A stretch of 64,000 bases of DNA, from positions 105,658 to 169,657 of the forward strand of contig CADCVH010000079.1 in NCBI GenBank assembly GCA_902806085.1, given 5' to 3'. The notes under the pieces were generated by a model. It saw only the letters and a program-made list of their open reading frames with translations. It was not told the origin of the DNA and ran no database searches. The DNA comes from an uncultured Rubrobacteraceae bacterium (GTDB lineage: Bacteria; Actinomycetota; Rubrobacteria; Rubrobacterales; Rubrobacteraceae). Numbering within the stretch: position 1 is the stretch's first letter; each line of letters begins with the position of its first letter. Made by a program: the position numbers and the translations under genes. Shown piece after piece: positions 1-8,087 of this stretch.

Positions 1-954
1 CTCTACGGCGTGCAGCCGGTCGTCATAGCCATCGTGGTCGAGGCCGTCATGCGCATAGGCAAGCGGGCCCTCGGGCACGCCGCGCTGTGGGCCTTCGCGG
101 TGGCAGCCTTCGTCGCGCTGTACTTTCTCTCCGTTCCGTTTCCCCTGGTCGTCGTGGCCGCGGCCTTAGGCGGGGTGGTGCTGCAACGCTTCGTGCCCCA
201 GGCGTTCCGGGGCGGGGGGCACGGTGCGGCGGAGGAGGAGTCGGCCGTGGACCGGGCCGGCCCCGCCGCGCGGCCATCGGCGCTGCGCAACATGAGGCTG
301 GTGGGCATCTTCGTCGTGCTGTGGGCGGTGCCGGTTGGGGCGTTATGGGCCTGGCGCGGGGGGGATGACGTGCTCGTGCGGGAGGCCCTGTTCTTTACGG
401 GGGCAGCTTTCGTGACATTTGGTGGGGCGTATGCGGTCCTGAGCTACATCTCCAACGTCGCCGTCAACGGCTACGGGTGGCTTACGGCGGACCAGATGGT
501 GCAGGGACTCGGGCTCGCGGAGTCCACGCCGGGGCCGCTTATCATGGTCACCCAGTACGTCGGGTTTCTGGGGGCGTGGAACAAGGCGCCGGAGGGTTTC
601 GATCCCCTGCTCTACGGGACGCTCGGGGCGTTGCTCACGACCTACGTCACGTTCCTGCCGTGCTTCCTGTTCATCTTCCTGCTCGCGCCCTACATCGAGC
701 TGCTGGCGGGCAACCGGAGGATACGGGCCGCCCTTACGGGGGTGACGGCGGCGGTGGTCGGCGTGATCGCCAACCTGGCGGTCTTTTTCGCCGGCCGGGT
801 GCTGTTCCCCGACGGGGTCTCCCTGCGCGGCCTGGACGTCTTCGCCCTGGTCGTCGCGGTGGCCTCGTTCGTGGTGCTGCAGAGGTTCAAGGTGCCGATC
901 TACGTCATGGTGCCGGCCGGCGCGTTGTTGGGGATGGTGTGGACGCTCCTGTAG
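1..954 (+). CDS. chrA: Chromate transporter ChrA, C-terminal part (cut by window edge)
   Basis: Reading frame open from base 1, so the N-terminus lies outside the window. The visible 317 residues are very hydrophobic with about eight or nine membrane segments. They include a conserved-looking stretch around LTADQMVQGLGLAESTPGPL, typical of the CHR family, whose full-length members are about 390-450 residues in two homologous halves. The family exports chromate in exchange for or together with protons or sulfate. Directly downstream and overlapping are two ORFs matching the N- and C-terminal parts of ChrB, which supports the call. Chromate is a sulfate analogue, which also fits the sulfur genes a few kb away. 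Confidence 0.85.
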   Translation, partial: LYGVQPVVIAIVVEAVMRIGKRALGHAALWAFAVAAFVALYFLSVPFPLVVVAAALGGVVLQRFVPQAFRGGGHGAAEEESAVDRAGPAARPSALRNMRLVGIFVVLWAVPVGALWAWRGGDDVLVREALFFTGAAFVTFGGAYAVLSYISNVAVNGYGWLTADQMVQGLGLAESTPGPLIMVTQYVGFLGAWNKAPEGFDPLLYGTLGALLTTYVTFLPCFLFIFLLAPYIELLAGNRRIRAALTGVTAAVVGVIANLAVFFAGRVLFPDGVSLRGLDVFALVVAVASFVVLQRFKVPIYVMVPAGALLGMVWTLL

Positions 955-1469
955 AGGGCGAGGGGGGAGGGCCGCGCTGGCTCATCCTGATCTACCACCT
1001 CCCCCGCGAGCCTTCCCGCCACAGGGTCGCCGTGTGGCGCAAGCTCAAAGCCCTCGGCGCCCTCTACTTGCAGGACGGGGTCGCGGCGCTGCCGGAGGAC
1101 GCCTTTACGCGTGAGCAACTGGAGTGGCTCCAGCTCCGCGTCAGGGAGGCCGGCGGCGAGGCGACGCTGTGGGAGGCGCTCCCGAATACCGTCGCGGAGG
1201 GCGGGGCGCTCGTCGAGGAGTTCCGCGCCTCCCGCGAGGCGGCGTACCGCGGGCTCATGGAGGCGGCGGAGAGGCTGCGGCGGAGGGCGGCGCTCGGGGC
1301 TCCCGGCGCCCCTTTGCTGGAAGAGCTCGCGAAGGTCGAGCGCCTCTTCAGGGCCGAGCGCCGCCGCGACTACTTCCGCTCACCCCTGCGGAAGGAGGCC
1401 TGGGAGTCCATCCGGGCCACCCGGCAGGCCTTGAGAGAGGACCCGGGGGCGCGGGAGGGCGTGGGGTAG
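939..1469 (+). CDS. ChrB N-terminal-domain protein
   Basis: 176 residues resembling the N-terminal domain of the chromate-resistance regulator ChrB: WLILIYHLP followed by a basic helix (RVAVWRKLKALGALYL) and a long charged C-terminal half. I chose the GTG at 939, which overlaps the end of chrA by 16 bases, because the conserved LIYHLP block begins 14 codons later and no other usual start precedes it. Typical ChrB is one protein of about 300-320 residues. Here the second half follows as a separate ORF, so this is a split ChrB or a stand-alone N-domain. Role inferred: sensing or transcriptional control of chromate export. Substrate not proven. Confidence 0.7.
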   Translation: MDAPVEGEGGGPRWLILIYHLPREPSRHRVAVWRKLKALGALYLQDGVAALPEDAFTREQLEWLQLRVREAGGEATLWEALPNTVAEGGALVEEFRASREAAYRGLMEAAERLRRRAALGAPGAPLLEELAKVERLFRAERRRDYFRSPLRKEAWESIRATRQALREDPGAREGVG

Positions 1470-1885
1470 TGCTCTGGGCCACGCGCAGGGGTTGCCACGT
1501 AGACCGGACGGCGTGCGTGTGGCTGATCCGGCGCCACCTGGACGCCGCGGCGGAGTTCCTCTTCTTCCGCGACCCCTCGGAGGCGCCAGACGGGGCTGAG
1601 CTGTTCGACGTGGTCGGGGCCAGGCTCTCCCACCGCGGCGAGGACTGTTCCTTCGAGACCTTTCTGCGGGAGTACGCCCTGGATGACCCGGTGCTGCGCG
1701 AGATCTCCGAAATCGTCCACGACGCCGACCTGATGGACGAGAAGTACGGCCGCCCCGAATCCGAGGGCCTCGACGCCATCGTGCGCGGCATGCAGATCGC
1801 CCTCCCCGACGACGAAACCCTCACCCGGCACACCGACGTCCTCTACGACGGCCTCTACGCCTACCTGCGGCGGGAGGTCTCCTAG
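1469..1885 (+). CDS. Chromate resistance protein, ChrB C-terminal-domain family
   Basis: 138 residues starting with the family signature WATRRGCHVDRTACVWLIRR, then acidic and His/Asp-rich stretches (FRDPSEAP, HDADLMDEKYG) typical of the ChrB C-terminal domain found fused to or beside the N-domain. The GTG start at 1469 shares its G with the TAG stop of the upstream ORF, so translation is very probably coupled. Together the two ORFs match a full ChrB split into two chains. The conserved His, Cys and Asp residues suggest oxyanion or metal binding, but this is an inference from residue types only. Confidence 0.75.
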   Translation: MLWATRRGCHVDRTACVWLIRRHLDAAAEFLFFRDPSEAPDGAELFDVVGARLSHRGEDCSFETFLREYALDDPVLREISEIVHDADLMDEKYGRPESEGLDAIVRGMQIALPDDETLTRHTDVLYDGLYAYLRREVS

Positions 1886-1886
1886 G

Positions 1887-2597
1887 TTGAGGGAGAAGAT
1901 CCGGGTCTCGGGGCTGCGGTACGCGGTGGGGGAGGGCGCCGAGATCTTAAAGGGCGTAGATGCGGAGGTTCCCGGCGGGAGAATCACCGCCGTCGTCGGG
2001 CCCTCGGGGGCGGGCAAGAGCACCCTGCTCCGCGCCATCAACCGCCTCATAGAGCCGACCGGCGGCGAGGTCTACCTGGACGGGGAACCGACGAGCGCGT
2101 TGGACCCCCTGGAGCTACGCCGGCGGGTCGGCATGGTCTTCCAGCTCCCGGCGCTCTTCGGGGCCACGGTGGGGGACGCGGTGCTCTACGGGGCGCGGCT
2201 CGCCGGCCGGGACGCGGACGCCGGCCGACTGCTTGCGATGGTGGGCCTCGACCCCTCGCTGGCCGGCCGGCACCCCGACGCCCTCTCCGTGGGGCAGCAG
2301 CAGCGCGTCTCGATGGCACGGGCCTTGGCGCTCGAGCCCGAGGCGCTCCTTCTGGACGAGCCGACCAGCGCCCTCGACGAGGGGGCCCGGGATGTGGTCG
2401 AGGCCCTGATCCTGGACCTCAACGGGAGGCTGGGGCTCACCATAATCCTCGTCAGCCACGCCCTCGACCAAGTGGGGCGCGTGGCTGACCGGGTCGTGGT
2501 GCTCGCGGCGGGGCGCAGCGAGGGCGGGTGGGGTAGGGAGGAGTTCTTCTCCGGCGAGGGCGAGAGGGCGAGGCGCCTGATCTCCGGTAGGCCGTAG
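1887..2597 (+). CDS. fetA: ABC transporter ATP-binding protein, FetA-like
   Basis: 236 residues with all ABC ATPase motifs: Walker A GPSGAGKST (38-46), Q-loop near Q86, signature LSVGQQQR (133-140), Walker B ALLLDEPTSALD (153-164) and a switch His in LVSHALDQ. The signature has SVGQQ in place of the usual SGGQQ. TTG start one base after the chrB-like stop. The next gene, 2 bases downstream, is a FetB/UPF0014 permease, so the pair forms a FetAB-type exporter; in Escherichia coli FetAB exports iron and aids resistance to oxidative stress. PstB-like similarity is expected for any small ABC ATPase, but the partner favours FetA. Confidence 0.82.
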   Translation: MREKIRVSGLRYAVGEGAEILKGVDAEVPGGRITAVVGPSGAGKSTLLRAINRLIEPTGGEVYLDGEPTSALDPLELRRRVGMVFQLPALFGATVGDAVLYGARLAGRDADAGRLLAMVGLDPSLAGRHPDALSVGQQQRVSMARALALEPEALLLDEPTSALDEGARDVVEALILDLNGRLGLTIILVSHALDQVGRVADRVVVLAAGRSEGGWGREEFFSGEGERARRLISGRP

Positions 2598-2599
2598 CC

Positions 2600-3400
2600 T
2601 TGGGGAATACCGAGACGATCTTCTCGGCCCTGCTCACGCTCGGCCTCGTGGCCGTGGCCGTCGCCCTGAGCCTCTACGAGGGATTGGACCTGGAGAGGGA
2701 TATCGGCGTGGCCGTGGTCCGGTCGTTCGCGCAGCTCGCCGCGATGGGGTACGCCATCGACTACGTCTTCGGGCTGGAGAGCCTCGCCGCGGTCGCGCTG
2801 CTCCTTACGGGGATGGTCCTCTTCGCCGGGTGGACCTCGGCCCGGCGCGCACAGGGCGTCCCCCGGGCCTTCGCGGTGGCGGCCGGGGCCATCGGGGTCG
2901 CGGCCGTGGCCACCCTGGGGCTGCTGCTCCTGCTGCGGGTGGTGCCGCCCACGGCCCGCTACCTCATCCCGCTCGGGGGGATGGTCATAGGGAACGCCAT
3001 GAACACGGCCAGCCTGACGCTTACCAGGATCCGGGACGACCTCGCGCAGGGACGGCCGGCGGTGGAGGCGGCCCTGGCGCTCGGGGCCACGAGCCGCCAG
3101 GCCGTCGCCCCGGTCCTGAAGACCGCGCTCCAGCGCGCCATGATCCCGCTCATAGACTCGACGAAGACGGCCGGCATCGTCTTCCTGCCGGGCGCGATGG
3201 TCGGCATGATCATCGCCGGCGCCGACCCGCTGGAGGCCGCCCGCCTGCAGATAGTCGTCCTTTACATGCTGCTCGGCAGCGTCTCCGTGTCCGCCATACT
3301 CGCCGGCCTACTCTCCTACCGCTTCTTTTTTACCAAGCGGCACCAGCTCCGGGCCGCGAGGCCCGCCGCCGGGCAGCGGGGCGACCCGCCGGCGGGCTGA
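2600..3400 (+). CDS. fetB: ABC transporter permease, FetB/UPF0014 family
   Basis: 266 residues, mostly hydrophobic, with six or seven predicted membrane segments and the family block GNAMNTASLTLTRIRDDL followed by LGATSRQAVAPVLKTALQRA and IDSTKTAGIVFLPGAMVGMI. The conserved asparagines and the LPGAMVGM loop are typical of FetB. TTG start two bases after fetA, so the genes are co-transcribed. Role inferred from family: membrane part of an iron(II) exporter. Placement next to chromate-resistance genes suggests a small metal and oxidative-stress unit. Confidence 0.85.
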   Translation: MGNTETIFSALLTLGLVAVAVALSLYEGLDLERDIGVAVVRSFAQLAAMGYAIDYVFGLESLAAVALLLTGMVLFAGWTSARRAQGVPRAFAVAAGAIGVAAVATLGLLLLLRVVPPTARYLIPLGGMVIGNAMNTASLTLTRIRDDLAQGRPAVEAALALGATSRQAVAPVLKTALQRAMIPLIDSTKTAGIVFLPGAMVGMIIAGADPLEAARLQIVVLYMLLGSVSVSAILAGLLSYRFFFTKRHQLRAARPAAGQRGDPPAG

Positions 3401-3453
3401 ACCCGCCGTGGGCGTCCGGCGATCGGCCGTGCTCGGTGGTCGCGCAGACGGTT

Positions 3454-3915
3454 CTAGAAAGGACGGCTGGCGCCGTGGGTTGGGCGCACGACCAGGACCG
3501 GGCAGTGGGCGTGGCGGACGACGGAGTCGGCGACGTTGCCCATCAGGGCTCGCTTCATCCCCCCGAACCCGCGGCTGCCTATGACTATCATGCCGGCGCC
3601 GATATCTTCGGCCAGGTGGACGATGGCCTCGTCCCGGCGTTCGTCCATCTTCAGGTGGGCGAGCGCGACGCTGCCGCCCGCCGCCTCGATCTTCCTGACC
3701 TGCTCGTCCAGTACCTGCTGGGCCTCCTGTTTGAGCTCGTCGTACTCCACCTCGACGTACGTCTCGTAGACGGCGGTTGGAAACGTGCGCCCGACCGCGA
3801 CGACGTGGAGCCGCGAGCCCGTGCTCTGCGCGAGGTCGCACGCCACGTTGGCCGCCAGGTCCGCGTGCTCGGAGCCGTCGGTGGCGAGCAGGATGTGCGT
3901 GGGAAAGATGCTCAA
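3454..3915 (-). CDS. Universal stress protein UspA family
   Basis: 153-residue single Usp domain. The ATP-binding pattern GxxG-9x-GN is intact (GSRG at 113-116, GN at 126-127) and ends in the usual VVRHAHCPVLVV strand. The early DGSEHAD loop contains the nucleotide-contacting Asp. TTG start with a very strong AAAGGAGG site seven bases upstream. These proteins are cytoplasmic, often dimeric and ATP-binding, and respond to starvation, oxidants or osmotic stress; the specific signal cannot be read from sequence. It lies just downstream of the SDR gene on the same strand and may share its transcript. Confidence 0.9.
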   Translation of the reverse strand: MSIFPTHILLATDGSEHADLAANVACDLAQSTGSRLHVVAVGRTFPTAVYETYVEVEYDELKQEAQQVLDEQVRKIEAAGGSVALAHLKMDERRDEAIVHLAEDIGAGMIVIGSRGFGGMKRALMGNVADSVVRHAHCPVLVVRPTHGASRPF

Positions 3916-3942
3916 GCCGTCCTCCTTTGGTAACCCGGGTTT

Positions 3943-4686
3943 CTACACCGGCTCGTCGCGGGGCTCGACGAGTATCTCGTTGACCGATACGTGGTCTGGA
4001 CGCTTCAGGGCATAGACGACGGACGAGGCGACGTCCTCCGGGTCGAGGACCCTGGCCCCGGTCGGCTGGCCGTACTGCTCCAGCGCCTCCCCGTCGTCGC
4101 TCAGGGCGCGTAGCCCGGTGGCGACGTTGCCCGACTGGATGGTGGTCACCTTGACGCCGGTGCCCGCGGTCTCCAGCCGCAGACCCTGGGAGAGGGCCTC
4201 GACAAAGAACTTCGTCGCCGAGTAGACGGCGAGGCCGGGAAAGACCTTGCGGCCGGCGTCGGAGGAGACGGTGACTATGTGGCCGCGCCCGCGCCCCAGC
4301 ATCCCCGGCAGCACCGCGCCGACGCAGTTCAGCGCGCCCTTGCAGTTGACCTCGACGGTCCGGTCCCACTCCTCTTCCCTGGCGTTCTTCATCAGCGTGT
4401 AGTACATGACCCCCGCGCAATTCACGAGCGCGTCCACGGGGCCGAGCTCGCCGCCCGCCCGCTCCACCAACGCCTTGACCTCCCCACGGTCCGTCACGTC
4501 GGTGGGTTGGACCAGGCTCTCCGCCCCGGCTTCGAGCCCGGACTGGACCCCAAGCAGCGCCTCTTCGCGCCGGGCGGCGAGCGCCACCTTCGCGCCCTCA
4601 CCAGAGAGCATCTTCGCCGTGGCGGCCCCGATGCCGCTAGACGCGCCCGTCACCACGACGACCCGACCCCGCAAGGCCCCGCTCAC
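3943..4686 (-). CDS. SDR family NAD(P)-dependent oxidoreductase
   Basis: 247 residues of a classical short-chain dehydrogenase: TGASSGIG cofactor loop at 13-20, NCAG at 89-92, catalytic Ser near 141-142 and YSATK (Tyr155, Lys159). Arg39-Arg40 after the second beta strand suggests NADP(H) preference. The closest style is the YdfG/serine-3-dehydrogenase-like group of general ketone/alcohol reductases, but the substrate cannot be assigned. GTG start. It shares a strand with the Usp gene downstream. Confidence 0.85.
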   Translation of the reverse strand: MSGALRGRVVVVTGASSGIGAATAKMLSGEGAKVALAARREEALLGVQSGLEAGAESLVQPTDVTDRGEVKALVERAGGELGPVDALVNCAGVMYYTLMKNAREEEWDRTVEVNCKGALNCVGAVLPGMLGRGRGHIVTVSSDAGRKVFPGLAVYSATKFFVEALSQGLRLETAGTGVKVTTIQSGNVATGLRALSDDGEALEQYGQPTGARVLDPEDVASSVVYALKRPDHVSVNEILVEPRDEPV

Positions 4687-4746
4687 GCAGGGCTACCCAC
4701 CGCGAAACCGCCCCCGCCAGAAAGCCGAAATCCGATACCCGAAGCC

Positions 4747-5334
4747 TTACCTGTTGCTCCAGTTGTACTCGGTGTCGGGGGAGGGCGTCCAGAGGTAGCC
4801 GAAGAACTCCAGCTTCTCTATGACCTTGCGGGCGCTCTCCTCGGGGGACTCCTCGTCCGTCTTGAGGACGAGGTCTGGGGCGTTGGGGGGTTCGTAGGGG
4901 TCCGAGACGCCGGTGAACTGCTGGATCTCCCCGGCCATCGCCTTCTTGTAGAGGCCCTTCACGTCGCGCTCGGCGCAGACCTCAAGGGGCGCGTCCACGA
5001 AGACCTCGACGAAGTCCACGATCCTGCGCCTTACCTGGTCGCGGGCCTCCTTGTAGGGGGAGATGGCGGAGACGATCACGCCGACCCCCGCCCGCGTCAG
5101 AAGGTTCGCCACGAACCCGATCCGGAGCACGTTTATGTTCCTGTCCTCGCGCGAGAACGTGAGGCCCTTGGAGAGGTTCGTCCTGACTATGTCCCCGTCC
5201 AGCACCTCCACGGGCCGCCCGCGCTCCCTGAGCTCGCGCTCCACGATCTCCGCGATGGTCGTCTTGCCGGCCCCGGACAACCCCGTGAACCACAGAGTGA
5301 ACCCTCGTTGGTCTTCTGCACCGTTTCTCTGCAT
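4747..5334 (-). CDS. cysC: Adenylylsulfate (APS) kinase CysC
   Basis: 195 residues. P-loop GLSGAGKT at 18-25, the substrate-gripping DGD in VLDGDIVR, the FSREDRN block and the [13 protein letters not shown] and [17 protein letters not shown] motifs all match APS kinase. It phosphorylates APS to PAPS, the universal sulfate donor. The ATP sulfurylase that would supply APS lies about 4 kb away as a fusion protein on the same strand, and a sulfotransferase gene sits between them, so PAPS is probably made here for sulfation as well as assimilation. No CysH or sulfite reductase is visible in the window. ATG start. Confidence 0.93.
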   Translation of the reverse strand: MQRNGAEDQRGFTLWFTGLSGAGKTTIAEIVERELRERGRPVEVLDGDIVRTNLSKGLTFSREDRNINVLRIGFVANLLTRAGVGVIVSAISPYKEARDQVRRRIVDFVEVFVDAPLEVCAERDVKGLYKKAMAGEIQQFTGVSDPYEPPNAPDLVLKTDEESPEESARKVIEKLEFFGYLWTPSPDTEYNWSNR

Positions 5335-5430
5335 CTCTGCTCCTCTCCGTGGATCAGCCGTCTGCCTCTGCCCCCAGTCTACACGCGCGGGACCGCCTCC
5401 TCCGACGCCACGCGAGACCGGGAACCTTCG

Positions 5431-5460
5431 CTTAATTGCCTACTCAATTTGTAGACAATT
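5431..5460 (-). promoter_or_regulatory. AT-rich GTAGACAA element upstream of cysC
   Basis: An island of AT-rich sequence in otherwise GC-rich DNA, about 100 bases upstream of cysC. On the minus strand it reads TTGTCTACAAATTGAGTAGG followed by CAA. The same strand of the stf0-like upstream region has a matching AGTAGGCAA after a similarly placed TGTCYA. The CTAC/GTAG half-sites form an imperfect dyad. Likely an operator or promoter element for sulfur genes; the binding protein is unknown. Confidence 0.45.
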
Positions 5461-5527
5461 CGCGCAACTCTACCCAGTGTCCCGGTCGTCGTCAAGCCCG
5501 CCCGGTTCGGGAGGCGGATGGCAGGCG

Positions 5528-6835
5528 CTACGTCACGGTCGTGGTCGGGTCGTCGGCCGAGAGTTGGTCCCTGGTGTTGATCTCGGCCCCGACCGGCGCC
5601 GGCACGGGCCCCCGGAGGAGCGGGTCGTCGGTCTCCGTCATCCACGTCTGTAGCCTGCCGCGCATCTCTTCGAGCACGTCGGCGTGGGCCAGGTCGCCGG
5701 CCAAATCGTGGGCCTCGTTCGGGTCGTAGAGCAGGTCGAAGAGGCGCTCCTCGGCGATGGGGCGGTCGGCGAGGCCGTTGGAGAGGATAAGGTCCTTGCT
5801 CGGACCGTCGTCGATGTTGGCGAGGACGGGGGTTGGGTGCTCGTCGTCGAAGCGCCGGATGTACTTGTGGCGGCGCGTGCGGACACACCGCTCGGGCTCG
5901 TAGGCGACGTGGTAGGTCTTCTCGGCAAAGATGGCGTCCCGGACTTCATTCTTCTCCCCGTTGACCAGCCGGAGGAGAGATTCCCCCTGGAGGTACGGTG
6001 GTGGCTCGGCCCCGATCAGGCCGCACACGGTCGGGTAGATGTCTATGTGCGAGACCAGCGCGTCCACGGCCCTGCCGCCCGCAAACCCGCCCGGACCGCG
6101 CATGATGAGCATTACCCCGAGCCCCCTGTCGTGGAGCGTCGCCTTGGCCCCGGGGAACGCCAGGCCGTGGTCGGTGGTGCAGATGACGAGCGTGTTCTCC
6201 GCGAGCCCCTCGGCGTCCAGTGCGTCGAGCACGGCCCCGACCCCGCGGTCCAGCGAACGGGCGCTCTCCTGGAAGGCGGCCATGTCCAGCCGCGTCTCGG
6301 GCGTATCGGGCAGGTTCGGGGGCGGTATGACGTAGTTCGCCTTCTTCGGGGATGAGGGGCGGAAAAATTCGCGATGCGTCTCGAAAAAGCCGACGGAGAG
6401 GAAGAAGGGACGGTCGCCCGTGCGTTCCAGCAAATCCAGAGTGACGGGGACCACGTCGTCGGTCCTGGTCGATGGGATCTTGAAGACCTCGTCGTAGCCG
6501 ATCACGTCGGGCTTCTTGCTTATGTGCTGCTCCCCGATAAGCGCCGACCAGTACCCGTTCTCGCGCAGCGTGTGGACGATGTGCTGGCGGTAGTCGTTGA
6601 GCTCGAACCCGCGGTGGGCGAGCCCGATCATGCCGTTGGAGTGGGCGTACTGGCCCGTGAGCAGGCACGCCCTGCTGCCCGAGCACGTCGGGGCCGCGCA
6701 GAAGGCCTGGCGGAAGAGGACGCCCTCCTCGGCCAGGCGCTGGATGTTCGGCGTCCTGACCGAGTGGCCGTAGGGCCTCACCCAGCGGCCGGTATCGTGC
6801 GAGTGGATGTAGAGGATGTTCGGGAGTTCTGGCAA
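5528..6835 (-). CDS. Sulfatase family hydrolase (N-sulfoglucosamine sulfohydrolase-like)
   Basis: 435 residues of the alkaline-phosphatase/sulfatase fold. The active-site nucleophile region reads CSGSRACLLTG (Cys51 to Arg55), followed by the NGMIGL and ALIGEQH blocks that resemble heparan N-sulfatase-type enzymes, and later TTDHGLAFPG with metal-binding Asp and His. Cys51 would be converted to formylglycine, but the usual Pro of the C-x-P-x-R recognition motif is Gly. TTG start three bases after the upstream sulfotransferase stop, so the two form one operon. No signal peptide is seen, so it should act in the cytoplasm. Substrate unknown; a sulfated sugar or metabolite made by the neighbours is an attractive guess. 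Confidence 0.85.
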   Translation of the reverse strand: MPELPNILYIHSHDTGRWVRPYGHSVRTPNIQRLAEEGVLFRQAFCAAPTCSGSRACLLTGQYAHSNGMIGLAHRGFELNDYRQHIVHTLRENGYWSALIGEQHISKKPDVIGYDEVFKIPSTRTDDVVPVTLDLLERTGDRPFFLSVGFFETHREFFRPSSPKKANYVIPPPNLPDTPETRLDMAAFQESARSLDRGVGAVLDALDAEGLAENTLVICTTDHGLAFPGAKATLHDRGLGVMLIMRGPGGFAGGRAVDALVSHIDIYPTVCGLIGAEPPPYLQGESLLRLVNGEKNEVRDAIFAEKTYHVAYEPERCVRTRRHKYIRRFDDEHPTPVLANIDDGPSKDLILSNGLADRPIAEERLFDLLYDPNEAHDLAGDLAHADVLEEMRGRLQTWMTETDDPLLRGPVPAPVGAEINTRDQLSADDPTTTVT

Positions 6836-6838
6836 GCT

Positions 6839-7738
6839 CTACCTCTTTCCGGCAGAAGGGATGTATTTCCGACTACTATATAGATCGACCCACTCCTCGG
6901 AGAGCTCGTCGGCCTGGCGCCTCATCCCCGGTGCCTCGACGGTGAACCCCTCGGGCACGTCCACCCCGATGCCGTCGAGCAGGCGGAACACCGTAGCCTC
7001 GTAGTCCTCGACGAGGTCCTCGTAGACTACCTTGAGCGGCTCCACGCCGCAGCCGGCGAAGAAGCCCTGCCACGCCTCGTTGTGCTCGTCTATGCGTTTT
7101 TTGAGGTGGTCGACGGCGGGGAAGCTGAAGCGCAGGCCCTTGCTGCCGATGTCGTCGTCGGAGTCGCGGCGCCACTGCTGAGTCTGGAGCGCCTTCCACA
7201 GGGAGACCGCCTGGCGGGTGGTGTCGCGGCGCCGGATCCAGACGAACCGCCGCAGGTTCGGCAAGACGGAGCCCGGCACGTCGCAGGGCGGCACTTCCCA
7301 CCGCCCCGACGTCCTGCGCGCCAGCCGCACGAAGTCCCGAAAGTAGGCCCACATGATCTTGGTGCCGAGTACCCCGTTCTCCGTCGTGCCCTTCCGCAAG
7401 GCCTCTTCCACGAGCCCTGGGAAGTCCGGCTGTCGCCACGCCGGGTCGCGCCCCACCGGATGCTCCGAGTACCTTCCTCCGTACTCGCCGAGTACGTCCT
7501 GGAACTCGGGGTCGTCGAGCAGCGCCCACACCCCGGGATCGTTGGACCGCTGGAAATAGTCCCGCGGCTGCCGCGGCCTGCCCGTCTCGAGCAACACCTC
7601 GAAGTGCTCGGCCGGCCGCCCCGCTATCCCAGTCCGTCCCAAAGCGTCGCACAAAAGCGTGCTCCCGCTGCGCGGCGTCGCGCAGATCAGGTACGACAGC
7701 ACCAAACCTTTCTCTCCCCACAGTCGTACGTCGTCCAT
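6839..7738 (-). CDS. Stf0-type sulfotransferase
   Basis: 299 residues. The N-terminus has the PAPS 5'-phosphosulfate loop TPRSGSTLLCDALGRTGIAG followed by PAEHFE, the hallmark of Stf0, the mycobacterial trehalose 2-sulfotransferase family. The downstream RRRDTTRQAVSLWKALQT block supplies the 3'-phosphate-binding Arg/Ser region, and VYEDL is also typical. It transfers sulfate from PAPS to an acceptor hydroxyl, possibly a sugar such as trehalose; the acceptor is not deducible. The gene is first in an operon with the sulfatase and close to cysC. The ATG at 7738 was used, but a TTG/GTG pair 11-12 codons inside also has a good upstream site. Confidence 0.88.
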   Translation of the reverse strand: MDDVRLWGEKGLVLSYLICATPRSGSTLLCDALGRTGIAGRPAEHFEVLLETGRPRQPRDYFQRSNDPGVWALLDDPEFQDVLGEYGGRYSEHPVGRDPAWRQPDFPGLVEEALRKGTTENGVLGTKIMWAYFRDFVRLARRTSGRWEVPPCDVPGSVLPNLRRFVWIRRRDTTRQAVSLWKALQTQQWRRDSDDDIGSKGLRFSFPAVDHLKKRIDEHNEAWQGFFAGCGVEPLKVVYEDLVEDYEATVFRLLDGIGVDVPEGFTVEAPGMRRQADELSEEWVDLYSSRKYIPSAGKR

Positions 7739-7805
7739 CCCGTCTCCCTTCGACTCAACCCTCGTAACCGGCGAAAATACACCCGCCGCCGCGCAGTATA
7801 TACAC

Positions 7806-7838
7806 TTTGCCTACTATATAAATGGACATTGTCTACGA
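7806..7838 (-). promoter_or_regulatory. AT-rich element with TTGTCTAC upstream of the sulfotransferase gene
   Basis: About 75-100 bases upstream of the Stf0-like gene lies CCTACTATATAAATGGACAT followed by TGTCTAC on the plus strand. GACATTGTC is a short palindrome, and the minus-strand AGTAGGCAA matches the cysC element. A TATATA further toward the gene could serve as a -10. Probably the promoter/operator of the sulfotransferase-sulfatase operon. Confidence 0.45.
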
Positions 7839-7873
7839 GATCCCTTGACGGCGCGTTTCCGACGGCTTACCCT

Positions 7874-7899
7874 GTTTATTCAGTAAAACGCTAGACAAA
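7874..7899 (+). promoter_or_regulatory. Element GTTTAT...AAAAC..TAGACAAA upstream of two small genes
   Basis: Reads GTTTATTCAGTAAAAC then GC then TAGACAAA. It matches an element in front of the TauE gene (12554-12579) at 21 of 26 positions. It ends 23 bases before the GTG start of the small ORF at 7923. Such conservation across two unlinked upstream regions in a GC-rich genome suggests a shared operator. Confidence 0.5.
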
Positions 7900-7922
7900 A
7901 GGCTCAAGTGGGGAGGTCGGGC

Positions 7923-8087
7923 GTGGTGAAGTGGGAGTTGGATCTCTGGTACGAGCTGTGGGATCGGGCGGGCAGCCAGGGCCTGGACACCTGGTACGAC
8001 CCGCGCGGCGCCGGGGGAGAGGTGGATCCTACCGAGCTACCCCCAGACGCGGGCGTTGTCGTCGACGGCGAGCCCAAAGGGGCATGA
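7923..8087 (+). CDS. Small acidic hypothetical protein (54 aa)
   Basis: GTG start (7923 or the adjacent 7926) seven bases after a GGGGAGG ribosome site. The product begins VVKWELDLWYELWDRAG and is rich in Trp, Asp and Glu, ending in KGA. The TGA stop overlaps the ATG of the next small membrane-protein gene (ATGA), a sign of translational coupling. No recognised family. It is preceded by the TauE-like AT-rich element, so it may belong to the sulfur regulon. Real coding is supported by the ribosome site, the overlap and the codon pattern rather than by homology. Confidence 0.5.
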   Translation: MVKWELDLWYELWDRAGSQGLDTWYDPRGAGGEVDPTELPPDAGVVVDGEPKGA

